From the NCBI GenBank assembly GCA_013339765.2, contig CM023451.1:153366623-153430622 (forward strand): a DNA stretch of 64,000 bases. Reading direction: 5' to 3'. Of this stretch, positions 9,670 to 19,939 are shown one piece after another. This stretch comes from Haemaphysalis longicornis (Eukaryota; Arthropoda; Arachnida; Ixodida; Ixodidae). The notes beneath the pieces are model-generated. The model had not been told where the DNA came from, did not search any database, and worked only from the letters and a program-made list of their open reading frames with translations. Position 1 is the first letter of the stretch. The number at the start of each line of letters is the position of its first letter. Position numbers and translations under genes: made by a program.

Positions 9670-11540
9670 TCACTAACTTCAAGTCTTATGCGTTATTGCG
9701 AGCTTCCTTTTTTAAGTCGAGTGTTTTTTCTTTGTGTAACAAACATTTTGGGGTGTTCGTCCCAGGGTGTCATATTTAGAACTTTTGTTGCTGTTGCTCG
9801 GTTCTACCCACATTGCCGTGCGATGGCACTGCATAGACCCGTCCCGTCGCACGCACGTCTTGGGTCGTGTCCTTCCTGTCCCGAAGCAGCTGGATTCACA
9901 TAATCGGGATTAGCATAAATAGAGCGCGCCTAGGCGTAGGCGAGACCACAATGAGGCCTAGTTCTTGAAAACGCTCGGTTATTTATTCAACAACTCAAAC
10001 AACAATAGTAAAACACAATGCAGTGGCTCGTGGGCGAAGGGCGACAAGTGTGACCGTCTGACTGCGCCCGTAGGGTCGCTGCACACGGCACTCAGCAACA
10101 TCATTGCAGTTCAAATCATACAAAATAATACAAGTAAAAAACTGCGCAAAGTAGGAAAGCCATGATAACAAACAACAAAAAGGCACTGTGGTTTTTTTAA
10201 TACATGATTTCTAATACATGTATTTCTAACACATGATTTTAATACATGACAAGAAAAAAGGTAAAAGAAAGACAGCGCAAAAAGGACCTAAAACGTATTG
10301 TCTAAAACAGTATTCATTGCGAAGTATTAAATGTTCCAAGTATTCAGTATTAAAAAACAGTATTTAGTGCAAAGCCTATTCGTAGCCGAGAAAGCGTGGT
10401 TTTCCGGGTGCCTATGTTCGCAAGCAGCATGTTAGCGGCTTCAAAAGGTAATAAGACATGTTAGCTGGGACCGAAATTTCCGCTGTCAGAGGATAAAAGG
10501 TGAGAAGAACATGAGGGGCACATGTGTCACCTAGCGGTGTTCTCCCGAAACCTGCGGTGGAAGTCGAAAACGCCGCGTAACCCCGAACACATGAGGTGGA
10601 GGGATTTTTGTAGAGCCCCACAAAATGGAGGAACAGTGGTTTCAATAGTTCTTAAATTTTCCGGCATTGCACTGTGGTGAAAAGCATACACCTCTGGTGA
10701 AAACCAGTATATTTGTCCTGTTTAATTTTGCGCAATCTGCAGCGTTTTCTGCATCTGCACGGATTGTTTTGATGCAAAATGATGAGTATAGCGAAAATTT
10801 ATCGATGCGAGGGGGTTTGTTTATCGTCCTTTTTCGCATATTATATTCGAGCCCATCACTGATGCCTGTTTTTCAGGAAAACTATAGAACTTACATTGTA
10901 TGCGATACATGGTCTTTGTTCAAACGTTCAGCTATAGTTAAGGCTGCTTTTCTTGCAAGGTAGCGCTCGCATTGCTTTTGACAGGTAGCGCAGGAATCAT
11001 TATCGTATGCAGCGCAAACCGTTGTACATAGACACCGCTGCGTAACAGGCCTCGAAAGCTTCAGGTTGGCTGCTCCGAACAGTCGGTGAAGGCTTAACTG
11101 AAACTGCTCAATATACCACAGTGCGCGTAAGATTTAGCGCTAGATTCTAAAATAATGCATTACATTGTCTGAGTTCCTTTCTACATGTGGTGGCTGCGCC
11201 GTCCATCTGTCCGTACGTCCATCCTGCCATCCGCCTGTCATTGAACGCTACCGCGGTGAAACAACGTTACCATAGCCCTTATGCTGCAACAAAATAACCC
11301 TGGTAACGGGACTTCAAGAGAGTACCACAATCTGAAAGCGCGCCTTTTCGTTCGATCCCAGGTCACGAGTGCGACGATGCTTCCTGGGTTCATGCAGGGG
11401 TCGTGTCCACCCAGAAACTGCCTACGGAGAGTGAAGGGCGGGTGCAGCAGTTCGGGAGGTCAAGCCCTGCTGCTGTGCATAAGCTGGTGAGCTCGCCGTG
11501 TATCTCCGATCCGCCGCACGAACGTCCCACAAGCAATGGA
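9670..11540. other. Intergenic upstream of the M13-like gene
   Basis: There is no recognisable gene. A short direct repeat of the form TAATACATG(A/T) occurs three or four times at 10,197-10,250. The last 150 bp before 11,541 would hold the promoter and 5' UTR of the M13-like gene, but no TATA box is obvious. Confidence 0.4.
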
Positions 11541-14500
11541 ATGGCTTCAGATAGGAGTCACAGGCGCCACCACACGAAAAAGCATCCCATCGCCAAGGAG
11601 AGCAGCGAAACCGAAGACAGTGAAGTTTCACCAAAAATAGCGGCAGGTCTACGGGTGTGTCTACAGGCTGCAGAAGGAAAAAGTCTGCCACGATGCTTTC
11701 AGTCTTTGGTGTACCGTCCCTTCCCGCAACCGAAGGAAGATGCCGAGTCTTGAACTCGGTTTTGAACCGAAATATTCATCAGATGCCCATGAACACAGCG
11801 GCCATAGGTGAACCCGCAGGTGTCTTGGAAGGAGAGGTCATTCGGCAGAGCCGTACAGAGCGAACAGAATGTACAGAAGGGGCCCCATTTCAGAGGATTG
11901 AAGACGAGCAACGCACAAGGCCGGGTGTTTACAATAGAGTACACGGAGAAGAAAGAGCGAAAGACAGTAATCCGGCCCGAAAAACGGAGAAACTTACCTT
12001 TGGGTCGGTCGGGGCAGTCGGCCGTGCCACGGGTGATATAGACTTCTCTGACGCAAAGGAGGCTGCACTTAGCGCTGGGGACCCGCTACGCACAACAGTT
12101 GTTGCCTATGTCGTGGAAGATGACGCCAAGAAAAAGAAAAAGAAAAGGAAGAAGAAAAAGAGGTCGAAGAAGAAAAAGAAAAAGAAAAAGAAGAAGAAAA
12201 AGAAGAAGAGAAAGAAGTCTAGAAAGAAGAAGAAAAAGAAGAAAAAGTCTAAGAGGAAGAAGAAAAAGAAGGGCAAGAAAAAGAAAAAGAAGCCTAAGAA
12301 GAAATCGAAAAGCCTCGATAGTACTGCCACATCAGCTGCCTCATCTAGCCCCACGGTGTCGCAAACTCCACCAACACAGCCCGCCACGACGGTAAGCCTG
12401 GCTTCGACACAAAGTACGACATCGACACAGACGGACGACTTGCTGAGGAGCATGCGAAGCCGCATCCAGCGCGAGGCCTACCTTCCTCCGCCGAGCGAAG
12501 GGCGGAGGCGCGGCTCGAGTTCCGAAGGTTCAGGCAGCCGCAGTGGAAGCGTTAAGAAATACCGCATCGTCACACACGTGGTCCTTGGAGATGACGGGAA
12601 TATTCGGGTCGCCTCACACAGCAGTGGTTCACAGAAAAGCTACCAGATGGCCCCACTGCCCGAAATGCCCCCTCAGAATGCCCGGTCCATGTCTTGGTCC
12701 AGAGAGAAGGTGCGCCCGCCGGAACCTCCTCCCGAGGTTTGGGACAGGCCGGTTCAGCGGGCAGCGCAGGTGCAGCGGACTTCATCCCAATGCACCAACT
12801 GTGGGGGACCGATTACGCCGCCCGTTGTAGTACAGAGGCCCGTCATAATCGAAGCACCATTGATTCCCTCTCGGAAATCGTCAAGGCGAAGTGTGCGAGA
12901 CGACGATTACGACGACGAGCCACGGCGTCGATCGCGGTCGGACGAGAGAAGGCGACGCCGGTCGGGCTGTAGGCGCTCGTCGCGCTCTTCCCGCTCATCG
13001 AGGAAGAGGTGCCACTGCTCGCGCTCGTCGTCGAGTAGCCCGTCGTCCGGGTCGCGACGCTCGAGCAGACGGCGCCGACGCAGGCGGCGGCGTTACCGCC
13101 GCGACAAGGTGCTGCTCTACCGAAAGGACCGCGAGATAACTGGGAGGATTGGCTCACCCATGCTTCCATGCCGCCACTTGACATGTACGGTCCTAGGTTA
13201 CCCGGTCGGCCTCCACAAGCACGTTCTTATGAGCGCCTTCCGCCCCGCTATCCCCGCTTCGTGGAAGGCTACGGACCGCCTGTTCTGGGCGACATTACGT
13301 GCGCTCCACTCCCTCCCACCGAAGCTGCTCCTCCCGTTTCTTTGACAGTTACAACTAACATGCTGCCGCCAACAATGCCCTTGCCTCCCGCTCTTCCACC
13401 GCCGATGCCGCCCCTCCGGCCACAATTAATGCCGCCACCCGTCCCGCCACCTATGTTAGCAAGCTTGAGGCCATCTCCTACAGCATGCTTGTCACCATTA
13501 TTGCCGCGGCTGAGGCCGCATTCTTTGTTCACGGTGCAGCCGGCTCTAGGAGTTCCTCAGATGATGCATCAGTCGCAAATAAGGCGGGCACCCACCAAAC
13601 AGCGCTCGCTCACAATTGAGGTAGGGAAGGAGCCCAAGCTTCCGGCACCCCCGACGGCCGTACTGACACCTTGCACGGCGTCTGCGCCCCTCCTCGGAAA
13701 ACATCTGACTGGCCCGCCTAGAGCTGAAACCACCACGAACAGCGCGGACAGTATTAAGCTTCTTTACTCTTTCAAGCGGGAACCCTCGAGCTTCTCGTCA
13801 ACGGGCTCCACGTACAGCGGTGTAGCGGTTGGCGCCCCGGTAAAGCGGCCCGACGACAGCTCTTGGAGGGCACCGTACAATTTTGTGCCGCGCAATTTTA
13901 ACCGAGGTGGCCTCGTGATCAGTGTCATCTTCGTCGTGGGCATCGTCGCCTGCGTTTTGGCCCTGATTGGCCACTACGCCTCCGGTCGAGAGAGCAGGCT
14001 TCGAGACGTGATCGATGAAGAGGACGATGAGGGAACAGTGATGCACGGCCCTTGGTTGTTTAACCTGTCGGGGGCCGCATCAGCACTTGCTTTGCGCGCC
14101 TACAAGCTCTGCCACTCGTCGGACTGTAAGAGCGAAGCCAGCAGGCTGGCCAACATGCTAGGCTCAAAGCCGTGTGACAGTTTTTACGACTACGTCTGCA
14201 AGCGACAATGGGAGCGAACCCTTATAACCTTGCGCAGCGCGGACGAGCTCACGTTGAATGACATCCAGGACAACGTATGGAGACATATCGAGCTGTTCAA
14301 AACCAAAAGGGACGCCGCAACTGCCGTCTGGACAAGCTGCGTGAACACGGCAGCCATCAACGAGCTTGGGTCGACTTCATTTCAAGAACTACTCAATTCG
14401 TCCGGCTTGTCGGGCTGGCCATTCGAAAAGACGCGGGTTGCTTTGAGCCCCTGGAGGGCCGCGGGTCGCCTAATGCGGCTGCTCGCACTGGCCTCACTGC

Positions 14501-16012
14501 TCAGCTTGAGTGTGGAGCGCGGCCCCCGCCCGACTCTGACCATCATTTTGGGTCCTGCGGAGGCACCACTGAGTCTTCGCGACTTCCGGGATAACTCCAC
14601 GACCACCAGCTTCCTCAAGAGAGTCGAGAGATCGATGAGTTTTCTTTCCCCGGATGGAAACGAGACCGAGAAAAGAGCCATGGAAGTGCTCAGCTTCGTG
14701 CTCAGCCTTGCTAGCATAAATTCCGGCAAGCAGACTGCGCCCGCGTTTGCCGCTAAGGGACCCTTCACCACGTTTCTCGACGCTGCACTCGGCGACCTCA
14801 TCGATTTGAAGAATAAAAACGTCCACGCAAAGTTGCAATCGCCGAAGTATGGAAGCGAAGTGAGTCAAATGATGGCTGTTGTGCCTCTACGGTCCGCTCT
14901 CAACTATCTGGGTTACTACGCTGTCGATCACCTTTGGGCGTTCTCCCCAGCGCACGTGGGCGAAGTCGTTCCACCCCTTCAACGGCAGAGAATCTGTCTC
15001 CAGATGACTGAGAGGGCGGTGCCACGCCAAATTCTCGAAATTGGGTACAAGGTGTACAAAAACCATCTCAACCTGACCCACCTGCGCAGGGTAGCCAAAG
15101 AAACGAAACGGCGTCTCGAGAAGAGCATCCGTTCTCTTTCTTGGATGGACGACCAGATGAAGCTTAAGGTGAATTGAGAGGGTGCAGAGGACCACCGTAC
15201 AATTCTCTTTCCCGTCCGAGCTCCTCCTTTCAGGCTCGATGCCCGGCGTGCCGCCTCCTCTGCCATCGCACACTACCGGCGCCCTGAGCCTTTACCAGTG
15301 GTGCGTGGAAAATGAGTTCGTGTCTTCCGTAAAGCACATTATAGACGACGACGACGTACGGCCACCTCGCAGCTTGTTCTCTCAGCGCATCGAGCATAGT
15401 CCTGACGGAGTGCTGCACGTCCCTCTGGTGGCTGTCAACCCTAGAACGAGTGTGAGGGCCACATCGGGATACGTGTCCCTCCTTCGCGATACACGTCTTA
15501 GTGTTCGACTGGCCAGGGCACTGATCGAAGCAGCGCTCGGACGGACCAGTGACGAGAAGTCCATGTGGTCCCCCCTTGCGCGTGCTCAATACCGTGGCAA
15601 GCAGGCTTGTTTTTTGGCACGCTTTCCAACGCTTCTCGACCCCTTGGAGGGCTTGGAAGTGCACAAACCTGCCGAGGCGGTCACGACAGACGTGTTAGAA
15701 CACGTGGCCGTGGCCTTGGCCCACCTCGAGTTCCGACAGGCTCTGCAGCCCTTGCGTGGCAACATGGCCGACTACCGCCTCGCCGACGCCCAGAACTTCT
15801 CCTCGGAGCAACTGTTCTTCATCTCGTACGCCGAGTCTGCGTGCGAGGCCTACGACGATGAGACGGCGTTCCGGCAGTTCTTGCTGCGGAAGGAGAGTCC
15901 CGCCCGGCAGCGCGTCGACCTGGCGCTAGCCCACGATCCCACCTTTCACCAGGCTTTCCACTGTCACCGTGGGTCCGCCATGAGGCCACGCCACAGCTGC
16001 AGCTTTTGGTGA
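11541..16012 (+). CDS. M13 (neprilysin-like) pseudopeptidase, copy 1, two frameshifts
   Basis: This is a probable type II membrane protein of the M13 family. I infer exon 1 at 11,541-11,646 (start MASDRSHRR) spliced in frame to 12,018, after which no intron is needed. The order is: acidic stretch; Lys-rich run (about 12,128-12,312); Arg/Ser-rich segment (12,870-13,100); Pro-rich segment (13,300-13,550); one hydrophobic helix (about 13,910-13,975); then the M13 ectodomain, with PCDSFYDYVC near 14,170-14,200 and the family-typical AFHC...CSFW C-terminus at 15,953-16,009. In known M13 enzymes zinc is held by HExxH and a downstream ExxxD. Here those positions read RALIEAALG (about 15,515-15,541) and GNMADYR (15,758-15,778), so catalysis is not expected. 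The frame is broken by one lost base near 13,135 and one extra base near 15,172. Copy 2 lacks the extra base. These may be assembly errors or real decay. A binding or decoy role is only a guess. Confidence 0.7.
11647..12017 (+). other. Inferred intron 1 of the M13-like gene
   Basis: A donor GCGGCAG|GT at 11,646/11,647 and an acceptor GGGGCAG at 12,017 join two frames in phase, giving a codon formed from G and TC. The alternative is translation straight through an open frame from 11,657, whose N-terminal part looks less protein-like. Copy 2 keeps the acceptor (CAG ending at 40,316), but its homology begins inside this intron at about 11,850, so it has no exon 1. The polypyrimidine tract is poor, so the model is tentative. 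Confidence 0.35.
12128..12312 (+). repeat. Purine microsatellite encoding a poly-lysine tract
   Basis: AAG/AAA repeats with occasional AGG, TCT and CCT codons encode roughly 60 residues that are mostly Lys with scattered Arg and Ser. The opposite strand gives a Phe-rich shadow frame. In copy 2 the matching tract (40,430-40,575) is interrupted and shifted out of frame. Confidence 0.85.
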
Positions 16013-16093
16013 AGCACGCAGTTTAGCGTCACCGGAAGCGATTCTCTGAAACGTTATAGTTTAGCTGTAGTAAGATTGAAACAAACCTCAATG

Positions 16094-16099
16094 AATAAA
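16094..16099 (+). promoter_or_regulatory. Polyadenylation signal AATAAA
   Basis: AATAAA lies 82 bases after the stop of the M13-like gene. The same signal is kept at the matching place in copy 2 (42,876-42,881). Position and conservation support a transcribed ancestor. Confidence 0.6.
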
Positions 16100-16351
16100 T
16101 TATTAACAATCAGTGTCCTTGTCGGTGTCATCAGTAAGGATTTGACATGTAAACGAATTCTCGCCATCGTCCGCGTCCACGCTGGAGAAGTCAGGTGTAC
16201 TGCGGGACAATTAGACGCCGGGAAACTCGAACACTTAAAAACGTTCAGATGAGACGCACGGGAAATGAATGTGTTGGAGCATTTATAACATTTCCATGTC
16301 TGTTATGTGAACCCATGCGGTCACGGTTACAAGTTTACTAAATCAACCTGA

Positions 16352-16492
16352 CGGGGTAGTTGGTATCACATAATGAGAAAAAATTGCCCCAAAGAGGACA
16401 GGATGAACAGAAACAAGGCGCACCATTCGCGGAAGTGTGGTGCGTCTTCTTTCGGTTCGTCCTGTTCTTTATAGCGCCATTTTTCCCCATCA
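16352..16492 (+). mobile_element. GTTGGT-headed hairpin element A
   Basis: The head GGGGTAGTTGGTAT (16,353-16,366) is followed by an inverted repeat. The left arm is about 16,381-16,430 (AGGACAGGATGAACAG within it) and the right arm about 16,438-16,490 (GGTTCGTCCTGTTCTT within it). A counterpart is at 43,159-43,293. It belongs with the elements at 17,243 and 26,021. The head resembles a tRNA D arm/A box. No clear target duplication was found here. Confidence 0.6.
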
Positions 16493-17242
16493 AAATCGCT
16501 AGCTTCAAAGTTGTCCGCTGGGGCATGGGCGCTGACGAGAATAATCACAAAAGCTATGTCATAACTGGCTGTGACATCAGCGATATCACTTCCGGTTATT
16601 ACGTCAAATCAAATTTCCGGGATATCTGCAGCCGTTACTTCAGGGCTGCGCGGTGCATTGAAGTAGCAGTGTTCGCTTTGTCAGATGGCTGGCAGGCTGT
16701 CTGGTTTGCTGGTTAACTGCGGCGCAGAACAATTAAATCCTTGGTTCGAGAGAAAGAAAACGTGTTAATAGAGAGTTTTAGATAACCGTTTTCGACTGTC
16801 CGCTCCGGTGTCGCCGGCATGGTCAGCGCAACCGGAGCCAATGCCGTTCGCGGCCAAGCGGGCCAGGCATGCGCAATGGCGCTCCCGCTTGCTATCGGAG
16901 CGGAGCGGACCGTGAAAAACGGTCAGCTAAAACTCGCTACTGTCTTGATGGGGAGAGTGGAACCCCCGTCTGGGAATTCATGTTGCCCGACCAGCCTTCA
17001 TCCGGGTCAAACCCTCCTTTGTCTGAAGGGAGATTGAAATGTGCAGAAACAGTTGCCATCTACCGAAATGTTACATGCCTAGCGAATCTCCTGTGCCCTT
17101 TATTCGTAATATCTCCACTATGTTGCATCGCCCGAACTTTGGAGCGCAGTTGAATTTAAGCTGCCTCCTGCCTCGGAACGTGATACTGAACGAACGCGCT
17201 CGCACGATCAATTCGCCGATGTGACAATTGTCAAATTAAAGT

Positions 17243-17381
17243 ATAGGTTTGGGCGAGTTGGTATGTCATACTTGAACGTTCCATGCGCAAACTACACGAA
17301 TACGAAAAAAGAAGACGAGGCAATGCGCGTTGTCTCGTCTTCTTTCTTCGTCTTCATGTAGTTTGCGCATTGAACGTTCAA
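17243..17381 (+). mobile_element. GTTGGT-headed hairpin element B
   Basis: The head TTTGGGCGAGTTGGTATG (17,248-17,265) is followed by a nearly perfect hairpin: about 50-base arms (17,271-17,324 and 17,330-17,382) around a TGCGCG loop, rich in GAAGAAAGAAGACGAG on one arm. The 13-base GTCAAATTAAAGT flanks it at 17,230-17,242, with a two-mismatch copy at 17,382-17,394. In the paralogue the right-hand copy is perfect (43,994-44,006). This indicates insertion with a 13-bp target duplication before the segmental duplication. Confidence 0.75.
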
Positions 17382-18077
17382 GTCAATTGAAAGTCGTATG
17401 GCGTAGACGACAACAGCACCTGGCATATTTGTCGATGTAATTGTTATCGCGCGTTAGTTTTTTATGCCTTCTTGATCCACTTTTTACCTAGAAAGATCAG
17501 TTTGTTAGGCGCCGCAAAAACTAATGTGACCCCTGCCTTGCCCATGACACTCGATGCATAAGGGGAGGTGCAACTGTGGCAGAATGATGACGTTGGTCTT
17601 TCTTCCTAGTTAGATGCAACATTTCCCTTCGCAAGGCTTTAGGGACACCGGAGAGCACGTTTCGGGTATACCCAAATTTGTCTGGTCGCTCCGCCTAGGA
17701 ATTAAAACAACTACCCGCTTCGTGACCACCAGTCCCGGATAGAGCGACACCGACACTGGATTTGGCAACAGCCCGCTTGATCTGTGTTGAAAGTTCAATG
17801 CGCGGAGGAATAACGCAGGGGGGGGGGGGGGGGCGCGTACTCAATGCTGTTCAACAAGAATTCAGCGTCTCGAAAACAAGATTATTGGTTATCGGTTTGA
17901 GGTTTAAGAATGTTTAAAATTCTGCAATATGTCCAGCATAAATACTAGTAAAAGGTCATCGACATATCGAAATAACCTTTTTGCTCGAACTGTTATCAAC
18001 CAGCTGTTTTCTGTATAATCTTGAAATCACCAAACCCCTGAGTACAGGGGCGAGGCCGAACCGTATACAGAAGCACG

Positions 18078-18240
18078 CCCCGCGCGGTGGCTCACTGGTT
18101 AAGGCGTTGTGCTGCTTAGCCCAATGACGCGGTTTTGACCTGCGCCGTGGTTGGTTGATTTTCAAATGGATGCGAAAGGCGAAAACGCCCGTTTGTCTCC
18201 ATTTCCGCGCACGCTATACATCCCGTGGAGGCAGGGTTGC
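18078..18240 (+). mobile_element. Degenerate Ruka-like SINE
   Basis: GCGCGGTGGCTCACTGGTTA, then AAGGCGTTGTGCTGC and a degraded B-box region, are followed by GGCGAAAACGCCCGTTTGTC and CGCGCACGCTATACATCCC. This is the order of the SINE at 344-577 with many changes. The segmental-duplication counterpart at 44,725-44,820 is cut off inside the body. Confidence 0.75.
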
Positions 18241-19044
18241 CAGGTCCTCATAAGGAAAAGACACCGGGAAATTGCCGAAAGAAGCCAAAAACGTGGACAC
18301 CTCAAAGTGCATGCTTGAAAAGGAGCCAGAGAAGTCGCCATTCTCAGCACGGAGATGCTAGTAAGTACTTTTTGATTACGTTCTCAGTAAAAATAGCGAA
18401 ATTCTGAGCTGTAAAAAACCGTGTCACAAATTTTATTCATTTGCCATAGAGCGGGAAACGGACAGCGATTGACTACCGCCTGGAAAATAGCTAAAAAGAG
18501 AAGAAAAAATTTGAAAAAAAAAAACGCAGAAAGGTCGGTATGATGGTCAGCTATTCCGTGTGTGGGTATGGGAAAGGAAAGAGAGATCATGGATAGAGGA
18601 TGAGAGAGATAAAGATGTCCAAAAAATGAAAGATGAAAGAATGGCTATAAACAAAATTTGCCTATACTTATACAGTTCATGTGTTATAGTTCATCAAGAC
18701 AGGCCTCAACAATACAGTCTCGCTGCCAGGCTACTGCTGCGGAGAAATAACAGCACTGCTTTGAATGCCTTGTGGGAACGCGGCGTGTGTGGTCAAGAAC
18801 CCAGCAGTACTTCCTAAGACACAACCCTACATTCCAGACAGGCCAATGAACTTAGAACGGGAGCCCGCTGCACAACATGTTTTACCACTTTCCCTGCCTC
18901 TTTACACTCCCGTGCGTAGTAAAACTCGTCAGGCACACTTCCAACCGCACCGCATGAAATCTTAAGCTCCTGTAAACGACTGAAGCATCACACTTCAAAC
19001 TAACGGGGTTGTTTGAAGCTTTGATGCTATTCATACAGCATCAG
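18241..19044. other. Intergenic, nothing recognised
   Basis: This AT-rich sequence has no gene or clear repeat. It is part of the 4.6 kb present in copy 1 and absent from copy 2. Confidence 0.4.
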
Positions 19045-19310
19045 GTCATCACCAGCCTATCTACGCCCACTGCAGGGCAGAGGCCTCTCCTATTAATCTC
19101 CAATTACCCCGGTCCTGTGCTAACTGCGACCAATTTATCCCCGCAAACTTCTTGATCTCATCTGCCCATATAACTTTCTGCCACCCCATGCCACGCTTAC
19201 CTTCTCAGGGATCTGCTCTGTTACCCTTAAGACTAACGGTTATCTTGCCTTCGCATTACATGCCCTGCACGTCCATTTCTTCTTCTTAATTTCTACTAAC
19301 CGGGATATTA
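19045..19310 (-). mobile_element. LINE reverse transcriptase C-terminal fragment
   Basis: Read on the minus strand, broken frames give KKWTCRAC, RQPLVLRVTEQIPE, KVIWADEIKKFAG, SQLAQDRGNWRLIGEA and SALQWA. This is the order of the C-terminal tail found in a common arthropod retrotransposon reverse transcriptase. The fragment is short, frameshifted and non-functional. Confidence 0.7.
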
Positions 19311-19641
19311 AAAGAGCAATTTTGGTTCATGCCGGGAAGTAGCGCTGCACGGTGGTGTGTTTGAGTTACTCATTCGTTGGAGGCTATTCTGGATTTTGCC
19401 CGATCCTCACCACCTGCCTAAAAGTTTGTTCTGTGCTGTTTGTTCAGTTGTCTCGATGGCTGAAAGGTCATATAGGATCGTCTTTGTGGAAAGTGGTGCG
19501 TCGGAAAGGCCCGGAAATATGTAAAATTACCGCTGCTCAAAAGAGCCAGACACTAGCCAAGTCGCCACACTTAAACTTCTGTCGCCACGAGTCTGGAAAA
19601 GTCGCCAATTTGACAACAAATCGACAGGCCTGATAACCAAG

Positions 19642-19722
19642 CCTGGAGGTTTCAAAATGAATCCTGAGCCCTCCACTACGGCGCGTCTGATAGCACAGGT
19701 GTACCTTCGGCGCGTTACACCT
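19642..19722 (+). mobile_element. Ruka-like SINE 3' fragment
   Basis: Only the tail half is present: a CTGGAGGTTTCAAAATGAAT block matching CCAGGTGGTCAAAATTAAT, then GAGCCCTCCACTACGGCG and a GTACCTTCGGCGCGTTA end. The same ending is seen in the SINEs at 344 and 53,545, so these belong to one subfamily. Confidence 0.6.
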
Positions 19723-19939
19723 CCCAAGTACTTTTGATACAAACGCAGCCAAGCTGTATGAGCAAGCGGCCCTCATGCTTTATAAAATAGTCCTCAAAGT
19801 CATTCAAGGGAGCATCTCGCATTCGTACTGGTCTCATTTTGAAATATGATGGATTCGTGACGGTCAATGCAATCACTCACTTCAAGTAACTGCTTACCGG
19901 CGTTTAAAAACACAGATCCTTGTTGTCAATTGATCCGGA

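Larger units (their letters stand above)
11850..18172 (+). repeat. Segmental duplication, copy 1, part 1
   Basis: Collinear with 40,136-44,820. It includes the 3' part of intron 1, the M13-like coding exon and about 2 kb of downstream non-coding DNA with two hairpin elements and the head of a SINE. Coding parts match copy 2 in long identical runs, while downstream DNA shows many more substitutions and indels. Relative to this copy, copy 2 lacks about 12,485-13,950 (Arg/Ser- and Pro-rich segments plus most of the membrane helix). Part 2 is at 22,800-23,937. Confidence 0.9.

Noticed and set aside
12106..12465. Minus frame of almost pure phenylalanine
   Set aside because: It is the antisense of the poly-lysine coding tract in the M13-like gene.
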